Source: Paracoccus sp. MA
GTDB taxonomy: Bacteria > Pseudomonadota > Alphaproteobacteria > Rhodobacterales > Rhodobacteraceae
Length of the DNA stretch: 64,000 nt
Direction: 5' to 3'
Assembly: GCF_020990385.1 (NCBI RefSeq)
Contig: NZ_CP087597.1
Location: 1,348,598-1,412,597 of the forward strand
The position numbers were made by a program, and so were the translations under genes. Each line of letters begins with the position of its first letter. The first letter of the stretch is position 1. Below, one piece after another: positions 49,499 through 58,052 of the stretch. The notes under the pieces are model-generated. The model was given only the letters and a program-made list of their open reading frames with translations. It had not been told where the DNA came from and searched no databases.

Positions 49499-50551
49499 AT
49501 GAAACCTCTCCGCTTCCCCGCCCTGGCGCTCGCACTTGCCAGCACCAGCCTGACGGCCGCCTGGGCCGCCGACCCCGAACTCACGGTCTTCGACTGGGCC
49601 GGGTTCGAGGAACCGGTGATCTTCCAGGGCTATATCGACAAGCACGGCACCGGCCCGACCTTCGCCTTCTACGGCGATGACGACGAGGCCTATCAGAAGC
49701 TCGCCTCGGGCTTCAAGGCGGACGTGGCGCATCCCTGCTCGCAGATGGTGTCGAAATACCGCGACGCCGGGCTGATCGAGCCCTGGGACGTCTCGAATAT
49801 CCCGGCCTTCGAAACCCTCGACCCGGAATTCCTCGATTCGGAAATCTTCAAGGACGACGAGGGCGTCTGGTACATCCCGACCGACTGGGGCGCCACCGCC
49901 GTCGCCTACAATACCGAAACCGTGCCGGCCGAAGATGTCGCCAGCCTGAACATCTTCATCGATCCGAAATACCAGGGCCGCACCTCGCTGCCCGATTCGG
50001 CCGACGATGTCTGGGCGCTGGCCTATCTGGCCACCGGCACCACCGACTGGACCGAGGTCACGGATGAGCAGTTCTCCGCCGCCGCCGACTGGCTGCGCCA
50101 GGCGCATCAGAACGTCGCGGCCTATTGGGCCGACCCGGCCGAGCAGGCGCAGCTGATGGCCTCGGGCGCGGTGGACGTGGCCTGGTCGTGGAACGACGGC
50201 GTGGTGCTGCTGGAAAACGACGGCTTCCCGGTCGGCTTCCAGCGCGCGGCCAAGGAGGGCAGCTCGACCTTCTTCTGCGGCTTCATCAACCTCAAGAACG
50301 GCCCGGGCAACGAGGACAAGGCCTACGATTTCATCAACGCCTGGCTCGCGCCCGAATCGGCCAAGGGCCTCCTCGACACGATCGGCTACGGCCATACCTC
50401 GACCGTCGCCATGGAGACGATCAAGGACGAGCCGGCGGTGCAGGAAGGGCTGTCGCCCGTGGACGCCCCGATCCTGGCCCAGACCCCGAACGACCCGCAG
50501 CAACGCGAGCGCCAGCTGCAGGAATTCGAAAAGATCAAGGCCGGCTTCTGA
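49499..50551 (+). CDS. Polyamine-type ABC substrate-binding protein, orphan
   Basis: 350-residue periplasmic binding protein of the PotD/PotF family. Signal peptide with cleavage after AWA-23; the mature protein starts with LTVFDWAGFEEPVIFQGYI, and the segment VWYIPTDWGATAVAYNTE carries ligand-box residues. No permease or ATPase gene lies beside it, so it must borrow a transporter elsewhere. The start at 49499 is supported by AAGGAAAGC before it. Confidence 0.88.
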   Translation: MKPLRFPALALALASTSLTAAWAADPELTVFDWAGFEEPVIFQGYIDKHGTGPTFAFYGDDDEAYQKLASGFKADVAHPCSQMVSKYRDAGLIEPWDVSNIPAFETLDPEFLDSEIFKDDEGVWYIPTDWGATAVAYNTETVPAEDVASLNIFIDPKYQGRTSLPDSADDVWALAYLATGTTDWTEVTDEQFSAAADWLRQAHQNVAAYWADPAEQAQLMASGAVDVAWSWNDGVVLLENDGFPVGFQRAAKEGSSTFFCGFINLKNGPGNEDKAYDFINAWLAPESAKGLLDTIGYGHTSTVAMETIKDEPAVQEGLSPVDAPILAQTPNDPQQRERQLQEFEKIKAGF

Positions 50552-50618
50552 CCCCTTCCCCCTTCTCTTGCAGCGCCCCGCCCCTCGGCGGGGCGTTTCG
50601 CCGGCAGAGCGGCCGGAT

Positions 50619-50681
50619 GAGTATTCGAGGAACGAAGAAGGCCGGGCGCCGCGCTCGGCTTTCTCCGTTTTCCAAATACTC
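50619..50681 (+). repeat. Dispersed 3'-end palindrome, copy 4 (imperfect)
   Basis: Left arm 50619-50644 (GAGTATTCGAGGAACGAAGA then AGGCCG) and right arm 50656-50681 are complementary with about seven mismatches over 26 bases, around a 11-base GC loop. It begins 67 bases after the binding-protein stop. A second, perfect hairpin GAGGGGAAC/GTTCCCCTC (50714-50734) follows just before the ssrA promoter. Confidence 0.7.
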
Positions 50682-50736
50682 CAAGGGGTGAATTGGCCCG
50701 CGCAGCGGGACAAGAGGGGAACGGCGTTCCCCTCCC

Positions 50737-50765
50737 TTGCGTGCCGGAATGGCGGCGCCTATATT
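50737..50765 (+). promoter_or_regulatory. ssrA promoter
   Basis: TTGCGT (50737-50742) and TATATT (50760-50765) are separated by 17 bases, a good housekeeping-sigma match. The expected start near 50772 coincides with the first base of a UUCG-capped hairpin, the 5' end expected of the tmRNA precursor. It directly follows the hairpin at 50714-50734. Confidence 0.75.
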
Positions 50766-50771
50766 CGTGGG

Positions 50772-51084
50772 GTCCGGGTTCGCCCGGACTATGGACATAA
50801 ACGCGCAGGTAATAAGCGGATCGGACCCGGGGGCGGTACCCGGCGGCTCCACCATCATCCCTCGTTGGGGGCACATGGGGCCGAAACAGGATCGACGAAC
50901 GTCTAAAGCTGTTTGCTTTGTCTCGGTGAGCTACCACCGTCATCGGTGCAAAATGTACAGTTGCCAACGACAACCGTGCTCCGGTGGCTCTGGCTGCGTA
51001 AGCAGCTCGGGTAACCGAAACCTAAGCCCTTCCGCCTAGCAGCGTAAGGCGGGGCCCGCAGGAGCCTGGCAACAGAATCCTGCA
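50772..51084 (+). ncRNA. ssrA: Two-piece (circularly permuted) tmRNA
   Basis: This RNA frees stalled ribosomes and tags the unfinished protein. The order is permuted as in alphaproteobacteria: the acceptor piece comes first and ends GGCTCCACCA (50845-50854); a 22-base spacer is removed; the coding piece starts GGGGCCGAAACAGGATCGAC (50877). GGGGCCG pairs with CGGCTCC, giving a G3-U70 pair, the alanine identity element. The tag reads ANDNRAPVALAA (50963-50998) with TAA stop. The T-stem CCGGG/CCCGG encloses a non-standard loop GGCGGTA. The 5' end is a perfect hairpin GTCCGGG-TTCG-CCCGGAC (50772-50789). The 3' end is approximate, set after GCAGGA/TCCTGC (51058-51083). Confidence 0.93.
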
Positions 51085-51156
51085 CCTTCCCCCTTTCCTC
51101 TCTGGTTTTTCGGCGCGCCCGGGCCTATCTCAGGCCTCATGCAAGGGAATGCCGCC

Positions 51157-52428
51157 ATGAAAGACCTGACCACTTCCGAGGCCGATGCGCTGATCGCGGA
51201 TCTGGGGCAAAAGGCCCGCGCCGCCGCCGCCGTGCTGGCCGAGGCCTCGCCCGAGCGCAAGCATGCCGCGCTGATCGGCGCGGCCGAGGCGATCCTCAAG
51301 GCCGAGGACGCGATCCTCGACGCCAATATCCTCGACATGCACCATGCCGAGGAAAAGGGCCTTTCCCCCGCCATGCTGGACCGGCTGAAGCTCGATCCCG
51401 CGCGCATCCGCGCCATGGCCGAGGGGCTGCGCTCGGTCGCGGCGCAAGAGGATCCGGTCGGCAAGGTGCTGGCGGAATGGGACCGGCCGAACGGGCTCAA
51501 CATCCGGCGCGTCGCGACGCCGCTGGGCGTGATCGGCGTGATCTACGAAAGCCGGCCCAATGTCACCGCAGATGCCGCGGCGCTGGCGCTGAAGGCCGGC
51601 AATGCGGTGATCCTGCGCGGCGGCTCGGAAAGCCTGGAAAGTTCGACCGCCATCCACGAGGCGCTGGTCGCGGGCCTGAAGCAGGCCGGGCTGCCCGAGG
51701 CGGCGATCCAGATGGTCCCGACCCGCGACCGCGAGGCCGTCGCCGCCATGCTGCGGGCGCAGGAATTCATCGACGTCATCGTGCCGCGCGGCGGCAAGGG
51801 CCTGGTCGGGCTGGTGCAGAGAGAGGCCCGCGTGCCGGTCTTTGCCCATCTGGAGGGCATCTGCCATGTCTATGCCGACCGCGACGCCGACCTGGAAAAG
51901 GCCCGCCGCGTGGTGCTGAACGCCAAGACCCGGCGCACCGGCATCTGCGGCGCCGCCGAATGCCTGCTGATCGACTGGCAGTTCTACACCAGGCACGGCC
52001 CCGTGCTGGTGCAGGACCTGCTGGATGCCGGCGTCGAGGTGCGGGCCGAGGGCGAATTGGCCAAGGTGCCCGGCACGGTCCCGGCCGAGCCTTCGGATTT
52101 CGGGCAGGAGTTCCTGGACAAGATCATCGCCGTCAAGCTGGTCGACGGCGTCGAGGAGGCGATCGCCCATATCCGCCGCTACGGCTCGGGCCATACCGAA
52201 TCGATCCTGACCGAGAACGACGCCACCGCCGAACGCTTCTTCAAGGGGCTCGACAGCGCCATCCTGATGCGCAACGCCTCGACGCAATTCGCCGATGGCG
52301 GCGAGTTCGGCATGGGGGGCGAGATCGGCATCGCCACCGGCAAGATGCATGCGCGCGGGCCGGTCGGCGCCGAGCAGCTGACCAGCTTCAAGTATCTGGT
52401 CACCGGCGACGGCACCATCCGCCCCTGA
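51157..52428 (+). CDS. proA: Gamma-glutamyl phosphate reductase
   Basis: 423-residue NADPH-dependent reductase, the second step of proline synthesis. The catalytic cysteine is C264 in [13 protein letters not shown], and the segment [20 protein letters not shown] is the family signature. ATG at 51157 with AAGGGA upstream is preferred to the in-frame ATG at 51139, which lacks a ribosome site. proB is not beside it. It follows ssrA and overlaps the next start by one base (TGATG). Confidence 0.96.
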   Translation: MKDLTTSEADALIADLGQKARAAAAVLAEASPERKHAALIGAAEAILKAEDAILDANILDMHHAEEKGLSPAMLDRLKLDPARIRAMAEGLRSVAAQEDPVGKVLAEWDRPNGLNIRRVATPLGVIGVIYESRPNVTADAAALALKAGNAVILRGGSESLESSTAIHEALVAGLKQAGLPEAAIQMVPTRDREAVAAMLRAQEFIDVIVPRGGKGLVGLVQREARVPVFAHLEGICHVYADRDADLEKARRVVLNAKTRRTGICGAAECLLIDWQFYTRHGPVLVQDLLDAGVEVRAEGELAKVPGTVPAEPSDFGQEFLDKIIAVKLVDGVEEAIAHIRRYGSGHTESILTENDATAERFFKGLDSAILMRNASTQFADGGEFGMGGEIGIATGKMHARGPVGAEQLTSFKYLVTGDGTIRP

Positions 52429-53369
52429 TGCGGGCCGAACAGCTGCACCAGGACGACCGCCACCGCATCACGCTGTTTCGCGGCGCCGGCGACGGGCGCC
52501 GCGCCGTGGTCGGCTTCGAACATGGCCGGGACCGCATGGCGGGCTTCGCGCCCGCCGCCGCGCCGCGCTACGCCGAAAGGCTGGGGATCGACGCGCTGGT
52601 GGTGCAGACGGCGCGGCGCGACTGGTTCGTCCCGGACCGCGACGCCGCGCTGGCCGGGGCGCTGCGAGAGGCGACCCGGAACTATGCCGAGGTCATTGCG
52701 ACCGGATTCTCGATGGGCGGCTATGCGGCGCTGCTCTATTCCGCCGCCTGCCATGCCGACCGGATCATGGCGGTCTCGCCGCAATATTGCATCGACCCGG
52801 CGGTGGCGCCTTTCGATCCCGACCGCCATGCGAAATTCGCCCGCATCGGCCGGCCCATGCCGCGGCCCGAGACGCTGGGCAATCGCGACGCGCGCGGCGC
52901 GCTGATCTATGATCCGGCCATCCGGGCCGACCGTGCCCATGCGGCGCTGATCCGGGCCGGGTTTCCACATCTGACGCCCATCGCCCTGCCGTTCGGCGGC
53001 CATCCGGCGACCGGGGTGATCGGCGCGACGGGCGGCACCGGCCGCATCGCCGAGATGGTGGTGCAGGACCGGCTGGACGCGGCGCTGGTCCGGCAGATGC
53101 ATCGTGCCGCACGGCCCCGGGCCGAGCCCTACCGGCTGAACCTGGCGGCTGCCGCCCTGACCCGACATCCCGCCCGCGCGCTGCGCGAATTGCGGGCGCT
53201 GGCGGCCGGTGCCACCCCGCGCATCCGCCTGGAGGCGGGGCTGATCCTGCTGGAACGGGGCGAGGAGCTGGCGGTCGCACTGCTGTCCGAACTGCTCGAC
53301 AGCGTCGAGGCTGTCCCGCCGGCGCTGGCGCGACGGCTGGACCGGGCGCTGAAGTCCGGCGGGATCTGA
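52428..53369 (+). CDS. Unknown protein with serine-hydrolase-like motif
   Basis: 313-residue soluble protein. GFSMGGYAALLYS has the GxSxG nucleophile elbow of alpha/beta hydrolases (S95), and ALPFGGHPATG could hold the histidine. The C-terminal third is helical (LNLAAAALTRHPARALRELR) and looks like a separate repeat-type domain. Its ATG overlaps the proA stop, so it is translationally coupled. I know of no characterised relative; a polysaccharide- or peptide-related hydrolase is possible. Confidence 0.65.
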   Translation: MRAEQLHQDDRHRITLFRGAGDGRRAVVGFEHGRDRMAGFAPAAAPRYAERLGIDALVVQTARRDWFVPDRDAALAGALREATRNYAEVIATGFSMGGYAALLYSAACHADRIMAVSPQYCIDPAVAPFDPDRHAKFARIGRPMPRPETLGNRDARGALIYDPAIRADRAHAALIRAGFPHLTPIALPFGGHPATGVIGATGGTGRIAEMVVQDRLDAALVRQMHRAARPRAEPYRLNLAAAALTRHPARALRELRALAAGATPRIRLEAGLILLERGEELAVALLSELLDSVEAVPPALARRLDRALKSGGI

Positions 53370-53372
53370 CGC

Positions 53373-54029
53373 TCAGAACGCGATCTCGCCGCCCGTCTCG
53401 TCCAGCTCCCAAGCGAGGGGCCGGCCGGCGGCGCGGGCGAAACCGGCCAGCAGCGGAAAATGCACCTCCGAGGCGGCGGGCTCGGGCCGCTCGCGCCCGG
53501 GGGCGGCATCGAGCCAGGACCACAGCGCCGGATCGGGCTTGGTGCGGCTGCATTCGGCCACCAGCCGCCAGCCGCTGGCGCCGCGGCAGACCAGCACGCC
53601 GCCGCCCCAGGGCATCGCGGTCTCGAAACACATCAGCGCCAGCAGGATCATGCGGCCCTCGGCGCGCGGCAGGTCGCCCTCGGCCTCCAGCCGGACGCGG
53701 ATGCGCCCGCCCCGCTCGACATCGGCAAGCAGCGCCGCCAGCTCGGCCAGGCTCAGCCGCTGGTCGGGCGCGGCTTGGCCGAAGGCCATGCGGAACCAGC
53801 GCACCCGCGCCCGGGCCGCCTCGACGCTTTCCGCCATCAGCTGCATCTCGGCGCTGTTGCCGATGCCCGGCCAGGCGCCGGACAGCTGCAAGAGTTCCAG
53901 CCCGTTGCCGATGGCGCCCAGCGGCGAGACGATGTCGTGGCAGAGCCGCGAGCCGACCAGCGCCGCAAGACGCTCGGGCGGGATCGCCGCGGATGCATCG
54001 GGCGGGCGGCGGATTGTCAGATCGTCCAT
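53373..54029 (-). CDS. chpT: Histidine phosphotransferase ChpT
   Basis: 218-residue protein that relays phosphate from the kinase CckA to CtrA and CpdR in the alphaproteobacterial cell-cycle circuit. The phospho-accepting histidine is H31 in SRLCHDIVSPLGAIGNGLEL, in a DHp-like hairpin; the remainder is a degenerate ATPase-like domain without the N and G boxes, as expected. It converges on the proA-linked gene with only three bases between stops and diverges from a DUF3553 gene. Confidence 0.92.
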   Translation of the reverse strand: MDDLTIRRPPDASAAIPPERLAALVGSRLCHDIVSPLGAIGNGLELLQLSGAWPGIGNSAEMQLMAESVEAARARVRWFRMAFGQAAPDQRLSLAELAALLADVERGGRIRVRLEAEGDLPRAEGRMILLALMCFETAMPWGGGVLVCRGASGWRLVAECSRTKPDPALWSWLDAAPGRERPEPAASEVHFPLLAGFARAAGRPLAWELDETGGEIAF

Positions 54030-54069
54030 GAAAGGCTAGCCTGCATGTTTCCTCGGAAAAGGGCGTAAG

Positions 54070-54249
54070 ATGAATGAAATCCTGGAACCCGGCATGATCG
54101 TGCGCCATCCCGGCGCCCCCGAATGGGGCACCGGACAGGTCCAGTCGCGCATCGGGGATCGCATCACCATCAATTTCACCAATGCCGGAAAGCAGGTGGT
54201 GAACGGCAGGCATATCGAGCTTGAACTGGTCACAACCGAGCCCCACTAA
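54070..54249 (+). CDS. DUF3553 small protein
   Basis: 59-residue protein beginning MNEILEPGMIVRHPGAPEWG and ending with an acidic tail. The pattern of short beta strands (GTGQVQSRIGDRITINFTNAGK) is that of DUF3553, which resembles the RNA-polymerase-binding fold of CarD/TRCF, so a transcription-related role is possible. It is divergent from chpT across 40 bases, a conserved arrangement in my recollection of Rhodobacteraceae. Function untested. Confidence 0.8.
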   Translation: MNEILEPGMIVRHPGAPEWGTGQVQSRIGDRITINFTNAGKQVVNGRHIELELVTTEPH

Positions 54250-54318
54250 GCGATACGTGCAGAGTAATTCAACTTTTGCGTTAGTCAATCGCCGTTGAAT
54301 CGCGCGACGCGCCAGCGG

Positions 54319-54347
54319 TTGCAATGTCGCGCCCCCCCGCCTAGACA
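54319..54347 (+). promoter_or_regulatory. Candidate olsB promoter
   Basis: TTGCAA (54319-54324) and TAGACA (54342-54347) are 17 bases apart, 42 bases before the olsB start. Just upstream an inverted repeat ATTCAAC (54267-54273) / GTTGAAT (54294-54300) could be an operator. Confidence 0.35.
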
Positions 54348-54388
54348 CGGGGCCAGAGACCATCAGCCCGGGTTCCAAGGCCGTAACG

Positions 54389-55168
54389 ATGACGCCAGAG
54401 ACGTCCTATTTCGCGACCCGTCTTGCCACGGACGAGACCGACCTTCTGGCGGCGCAGCGCCTGCGCTATCGCGTCTTCGTCGAGGAGCTGGGCGGCGACG
54501 GCCCGCTGGTCGATCATCAGTCCCGGTTCGAGCGCGACGAGTTCGATCCGGTCGTCGATCATCTGGTGCTGGTGGACAATCGCCGCTCGCGCGAGGCGCT
54601 GGACCATGTGGTCGGCGTCTATCGCCTGCTGCCGGGCGACCGGGCCGAGGCGTTCGGCCGCTTCTATTGCGACAGCGAATACGACCTCGCGCCGCTGCGC
54701 GCCTCGGGGCGGTCGCTGCTGGAGCTGGGCCGGTCCTGCGTCGATCCGGCCTATCGCGGCGGCTCGGGCATGTTCCTGATGTGGAACGCCCTGGCCGATT
54801 ACGTGCTGGCGCGCGGCATCGAGATCCTGTTCGGCGTCGCCTCGTTCCACGGCACCGACGTGCAGGCGCTGGCCCAGCCGCTCAGCTGGCTCCACCATCA
54901 TCACCTGGCGCCCGAGGCGATCCGTCCCCGCGCCCGTCCCGACGGCTATCGCCGCATGGACCTGATCCCGCCCGGGCAGCTGGACCGCCGCGCCGCCATG
55001 ACCGGCATGCCGGCGCTGATCAAGGCCTATCTGCGGCTGGGCGGCATGGTCGGCGAAGGCGCCTGGCTGGACCGCGCCTTCAACACCACCGACGTGTTCC
55101 TGCTGGTCGATACCAAGGCCATGTCGGAAAAGCACCGCAAGTTCTACGAAACCCGGCAGGGGCAATGA
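54389..55168 (+). CDS. olsB: L-ornithine N-alpha-acyltransferase
   Basis: 259-residue GNAT-like acyltransferase that joins a 3-hydroxyacyl chain from acyl-ACP to ornithine, giving lyso-ornithine lipid. LRYRVFVEELGG (about 28-39), ELGRSCVDPAYRGGSGMFLMWNAL (about 111-134) and GVASFHGTD are the family's conserved blocks. The following gene makes the second acylation and overlaps by four bases (ATGA), so both are coupled. Ornithine lipids replace phospholipids under phosphate limitation; no Pho box is evident. Confidence 0.93.
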   Translation: MTPETSYFATRLATDETDLLAAQRLRYRVFVEELGGDGPLVDHQSRFERDEFDPVVDHLVLVDNRRSREALDHVVGVYRLLPGDRAEAFGRFYCDSEYDLAPLRASGRSLLELGRSCVDPAYRGGSGMFLMWNALADYVLARGIEILFGVASFHGTDVQALAQPLSWLHHHHLAPEAIRPRARPDGYRRMDLIPPGQLDRRAAMTGMPALIKAYLRLGGMVGEGAWLDRAFNTTDVFLLVDTKAMSEKHRKFYETRQGQ

Positions 55169-55998
55169 GCGGGGGCGCCCGCGCCACCTGGCGGGACGAA
55201 GTGCCGCCGCCCGCCATCCCGCGCCCCGGCGCATTGGGCTGGCTGCTGGTCCTGCTGCGCGGCGGCGGCATCGTGCTGGTTCTGGCGCTCGGCGTGCTGC
55301 TGATCGTGCCGCTGCGCCTGGCCGAGCGGCTGTTCACCGGCCCGCGCCGGCCCGTCACCGGACCGCATGTGCAGATCGTCTGCCGCCTCTGCCTGTGGAT
55401 CATGGGGCTGCGATGGCGCTGCATCGGCCGGCCGATGCGCGGCCCCGGGGCGGCGGTGGCGAACCATTCCAGCTGGCTCGACATCTTCGTGCTGAATGCG
55501 GCGATGCCGGTGTTCTTCGTCTCGAAATCCGAGGTGGCGGGCTGGCCGGGCATCAACATCCTGACCCGAGTGACCGACACGCATTTCGTCGCCCGCGACC
55601 CCCGCCTGGCCCGCGCCCAAGCCGAGGAATTCGCCGAGCGCACCCGCGCCGGCCATCGGCTGCTGTTCTTTCCCGAGGGCACCAGCAGCGACGGCTGCCG
55701 GGTGCTGCCCTTCAAGCCGACGCTGTTCCAGGGCTTCCTCGATCCGGCCCTGCCCGAAGGGCTGGCGATCCAGCCGATGAGCGCACATTACCATGCGCCG
55801 GAAAGCCGCGACCCGCGATTCTACGGCTGGTGGGGTGACATGGATCTGGGGCCGCATCTGCTGGCGGTGCTGGCGCAATATCCGCAGGGCTCGGTGACCG
55901 TGCGGCTGCACGCGCCGATCCCGGTGGCGGGAGAGACGCGCAAGACGCTGGCGATCAGGGCCGAGACCGAGATTCGCGAAGGTTTTTCGCAGGATTGA
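55165..55998 (+). CDS. olsA: Lyso-ornithine lipid O-acyltransferase (PlsC type)
   Basis: 277-residue 1-acylglycerol-phosphate acyltransferase family member. One membrane helix near 25-50, the catalytic HX4D motif (NHSSWLD, H101 and D106) and the FPEGTSSDG substrate motif are present. By position after olsB it should add the second acyl chain to the ornithine lipid. OlsA enzymes can also acylate lysophosphatidic acid. Its stop is followed by a perfect palindromic repeat. Confidence 0.92.
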   Translation: MSGGARATWRDEVPPPAIPRPGALGWLLVLLRGGGIVLVLALGVLLIVPLRLAERLFTGPRRPVTGPHVQIVCRLCLWIMGLRWRCIGRPMRGPGAAVANHSSWLDIFVLNAAMPVFFVSKSEVAGWPGINILTRVTDTHFVARDPRLARAQAEEFAERTRAGHRLLFFPEGTSSDGCRVLPFKPTLFQGFLDPALPEGLAIQPMSAHYHAPESRDPRFYGWWGDMDLGPHLLAVLAQYPQGSVTVRLHAPIPVAGETRKTLAIRAETEIREGFSQD

Positions 55999-56041
55999 GC
56001 GGCAGCGCTTCAAGGCCGACCGCCATGCGAGCGGCACGGCC

Positions 56042-56133
56042 GCATGGGTATTTTCAAAACAGAGAAGTCATGAGCCGGCCAGCCTCGCTGCGGGCGGCGT
56101 TTCTGGTCTTCTCTGTTTTGAAAATACCCATGC
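56042..56133. repeat. Dispersed 3'-end palindrome, copy 5 (perfect)
   Basis: Arms 56042-56067 and 56108-56133 are perfectly complementary over 26 bases, each carrying GGGTATTTTCAAAACAGAGA, around a 40-base loop. It lies between the convergent olsA and SLC13 genes, and reads as the same element from both sides at nearly equal distance (46-47 bases) from each stop codon. Confidence 0.85.
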
Positions 56134-56175
56134 AACAACGAAGCCCGAGCGAAGGCCGGGAATCGAGCACCGAGC

Positions 56176-57954
56176 TCAGAGCGGCCAGAACAGCGGAATC
56201 GTCAGGCAGGCGACGATGCCGCAGATGATGTCCAGGGGCACGCCGACCTTGACAAAATCGCTGAACCGGTAGCCGCCGGGGCCGTAGACCATCAGATGCG
56301 TCTGGTAGCCGATGGGGGTGGCGAAGGCGACGGTGGCCGAGAACATCACCGCCACCACATAGGCGCGCGGATCGTGGCCCAGCGATTTCGCCAGCGCGAT
56401 GGCCACCGGGGTCAAGAGCACCGCGACGGCGTTGTTCGACAGCACCTCGGTCATGACGAGGCCGAGGAAATAGACCGCGATCAGGGTGGCAAAGGGCGGC
56501 AGGCCGCGCAGGTGGGGCGCCACGGCATCCACCACCAGATTGACCGTGCCGGTGTGCTCCAGCGCTTCGCCCACCGCCAGCATGGCGAAGATCATCGCCA
56601 GCAGCCGGGCATCGACAAAGGAGAACGCTTCCTCGGCATCGACGCAGCGGGTGATCAGGATGATCGCCGAGGCGATGAAGGCCAGCGCCATGATCGGCGC
56701 CACGTCCAGCGCCGCCAGCGACACCACCGACAGAAGGCAGAGGATGGCGATGGGCGCGCGCTCGCGGCGGAACGGCCGGGCCGAGGGGCGCGAGACGTCG
56801 ACCAACTCCATGTCGGCGGCCAGCCGGGCGATATCCTCGGGCGCGCCTTCCAGAAGCAGCGTGTCGCCGACCTGCACCACCAGGTCGTCGAGCTGGCGGC
56901 CGATATTCTGGCTGCGGCGATGCGCGGCCAGGACATAGACCCCGTATCGGCGGCGCAGGCGCATGTCGCCCAGCCGGCGCCCGACCAGCCGCGCGCCGGG
57001 CGAGATCAGCACCTCGACGGTCTCGGTGGCGACCGAGCTGAGCTTGTCCACCATCTGGAAATTCTTGTTGGCCTGCATCTCCAGCAGATCGGCCATTTCC
57101 GAGCGCAGCACCACGCGGTCGCCCGGCTCCAGCGCCACCTCGGCCAGGTTGCGGCGCAGCGAGGCATCGCCGCGCAGCACGTCGATCACCCGCACCGCAT
57201 CGCGCTTGAAGATCGGCGCGGTCAGCACCGGCTGGCCGACCAGGCTGGATTCCTCGGGGATGGCCACCTCGGTGAAGTATTTCATCTCGCGCCGGGTGCC
57301 GAGGAAGCCGGCCAGCGAGGTGCGGTCGGGCAGAAGCCGCCAGCCGATGGTGGCGAAATAGGCGATGCCCGCCAGCGTGATGGCGATGCCGACCGGGGCG
57401 ATCTCGAAGATGGTGAAGGGCACCATGCCCTGCTCGCGCGCCACGCCGTCGACCAGCAGGTTGGTCGAGGTGCCGATCAGCGTCATCATCCCGCCCAGGA
57501 TGGTGAAATAGCTCAGCGGCATCAGCAGCTTCGAGGGCGAGAACCCCAGCCGCAGCGCCAGCTGGATGAAGATGGGGATCATGACCGCCACCACCGGCGT
57601 GTTGTTCATGATCGCCGAGGCCAGGATCACGAACAGGAACAGCGCGCCGATGGTGAAGCGCGGATGGCTGGTCGCCCGCGCGGTCACGAGGCGCGACATG
57701 ATTTCCAGGGCACCGGTCCGCAGAAGTCCGCCCATGATCAGGAACATGAAGGCGATGGTCCAGGGCGCCGAGTTCGACAGCACCCCGGCCGCGTCCTTGA
57801 TCGGCAGAAGGCCCAGCAGCATCATCACCGCGGCGGTGCCGATGGCCACGACTTCGGGCGGGTGCTTTTCGCGAATGAACTCGATGAACATGATGGTCAC
57901 GATGATCAGCATCGCGAATGCCGCATTGGTTCCGGTCAGTTCAAAGCCCAGCAT
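56176..57954 (-). CDS. SLC13/DASS-family transporter with TrkA-C domains
   Basis: 592-residue membrane protein. Two halves of about five helices, with NNTPVVAVMIPIF (about 117) and its late counterpart SNNAVAVLLTPVAI, are those of SLC13 sodium-coupled anion transporters; between them sit two TrkA-C/RCK-C domains (about 205-290 and 295-385) such as DLRRRY-type strands and LEPGDRVVLRSEM. This architecture occurs in sulfate, dicarboxylate and cation-regulated transporters. Substrate undecided. Confidence 0.85.
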   Translation of the reverse strand: MLGFELTGTNAAFAMLIIVTIMFIEFIREKHPPEVVAIGTAAVMMLLGLLPIKDAAGVLSNSAPWTIAFMFLIMGGLLRTGALEIMSRLVTARATSHPRFTIGALFLFVILASAIMNNTPVVAVMIPIFIQLALRLGFSPSKLLMPLSYFTILGGMMTLIGTSTNLLVDGVAREQGMVPFTIFEIAPVGIAITLAGIAYFATIGWRLLPDRTSLAGFLGTRREMKYFTEVAIPEESSLVGQPVLTAPIFKRDAVRVIDVLRGDASLRRNLAEVALEPGDRVVLRSEMADLLEMQANKNFQMVDKLSSVATETVEVLISPGARLVGRRLGDMRLRRRYGVYVLAAHRRSQNIGRQLDDLVVQVGDTLLLEGAPEDIARLAADMELVDVSRPSARPFRRERAPIAILCLLSVVSLAALDVAPIMALAFIASAIILITRCVDAEEAFSFVDARLLAMIFAMLAVGEALEHTGTVNLVVDAVAPHLRGLPPFATLIAVYFLGLVMTEVLSNNAVAVLLTPVAIALAKSLGHDPRAYVVAVMFSATVAFATPIGYQTHLMVYGPGGYRFSDFVKVGVPLDIICGIVACLTIPLFWPL

Positions 57955-58052
57955 GCAATCCCGTCCCGTGCGCCGCTAAATCACGGCCTGTTCGATGGGT
58001 CATAGAATTATTTTCCCCCGCGCCGCAAGCAAAAGCGGGGGTCATGGCCGGT

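Noticed and set aside
47474..50713. A 1079-codon minus-strand open frame opposite ppk2, the TPM gene and the binding-protein gene
   Set aside because: Runs antisense across several well-supported genes and has no recognisable family content.
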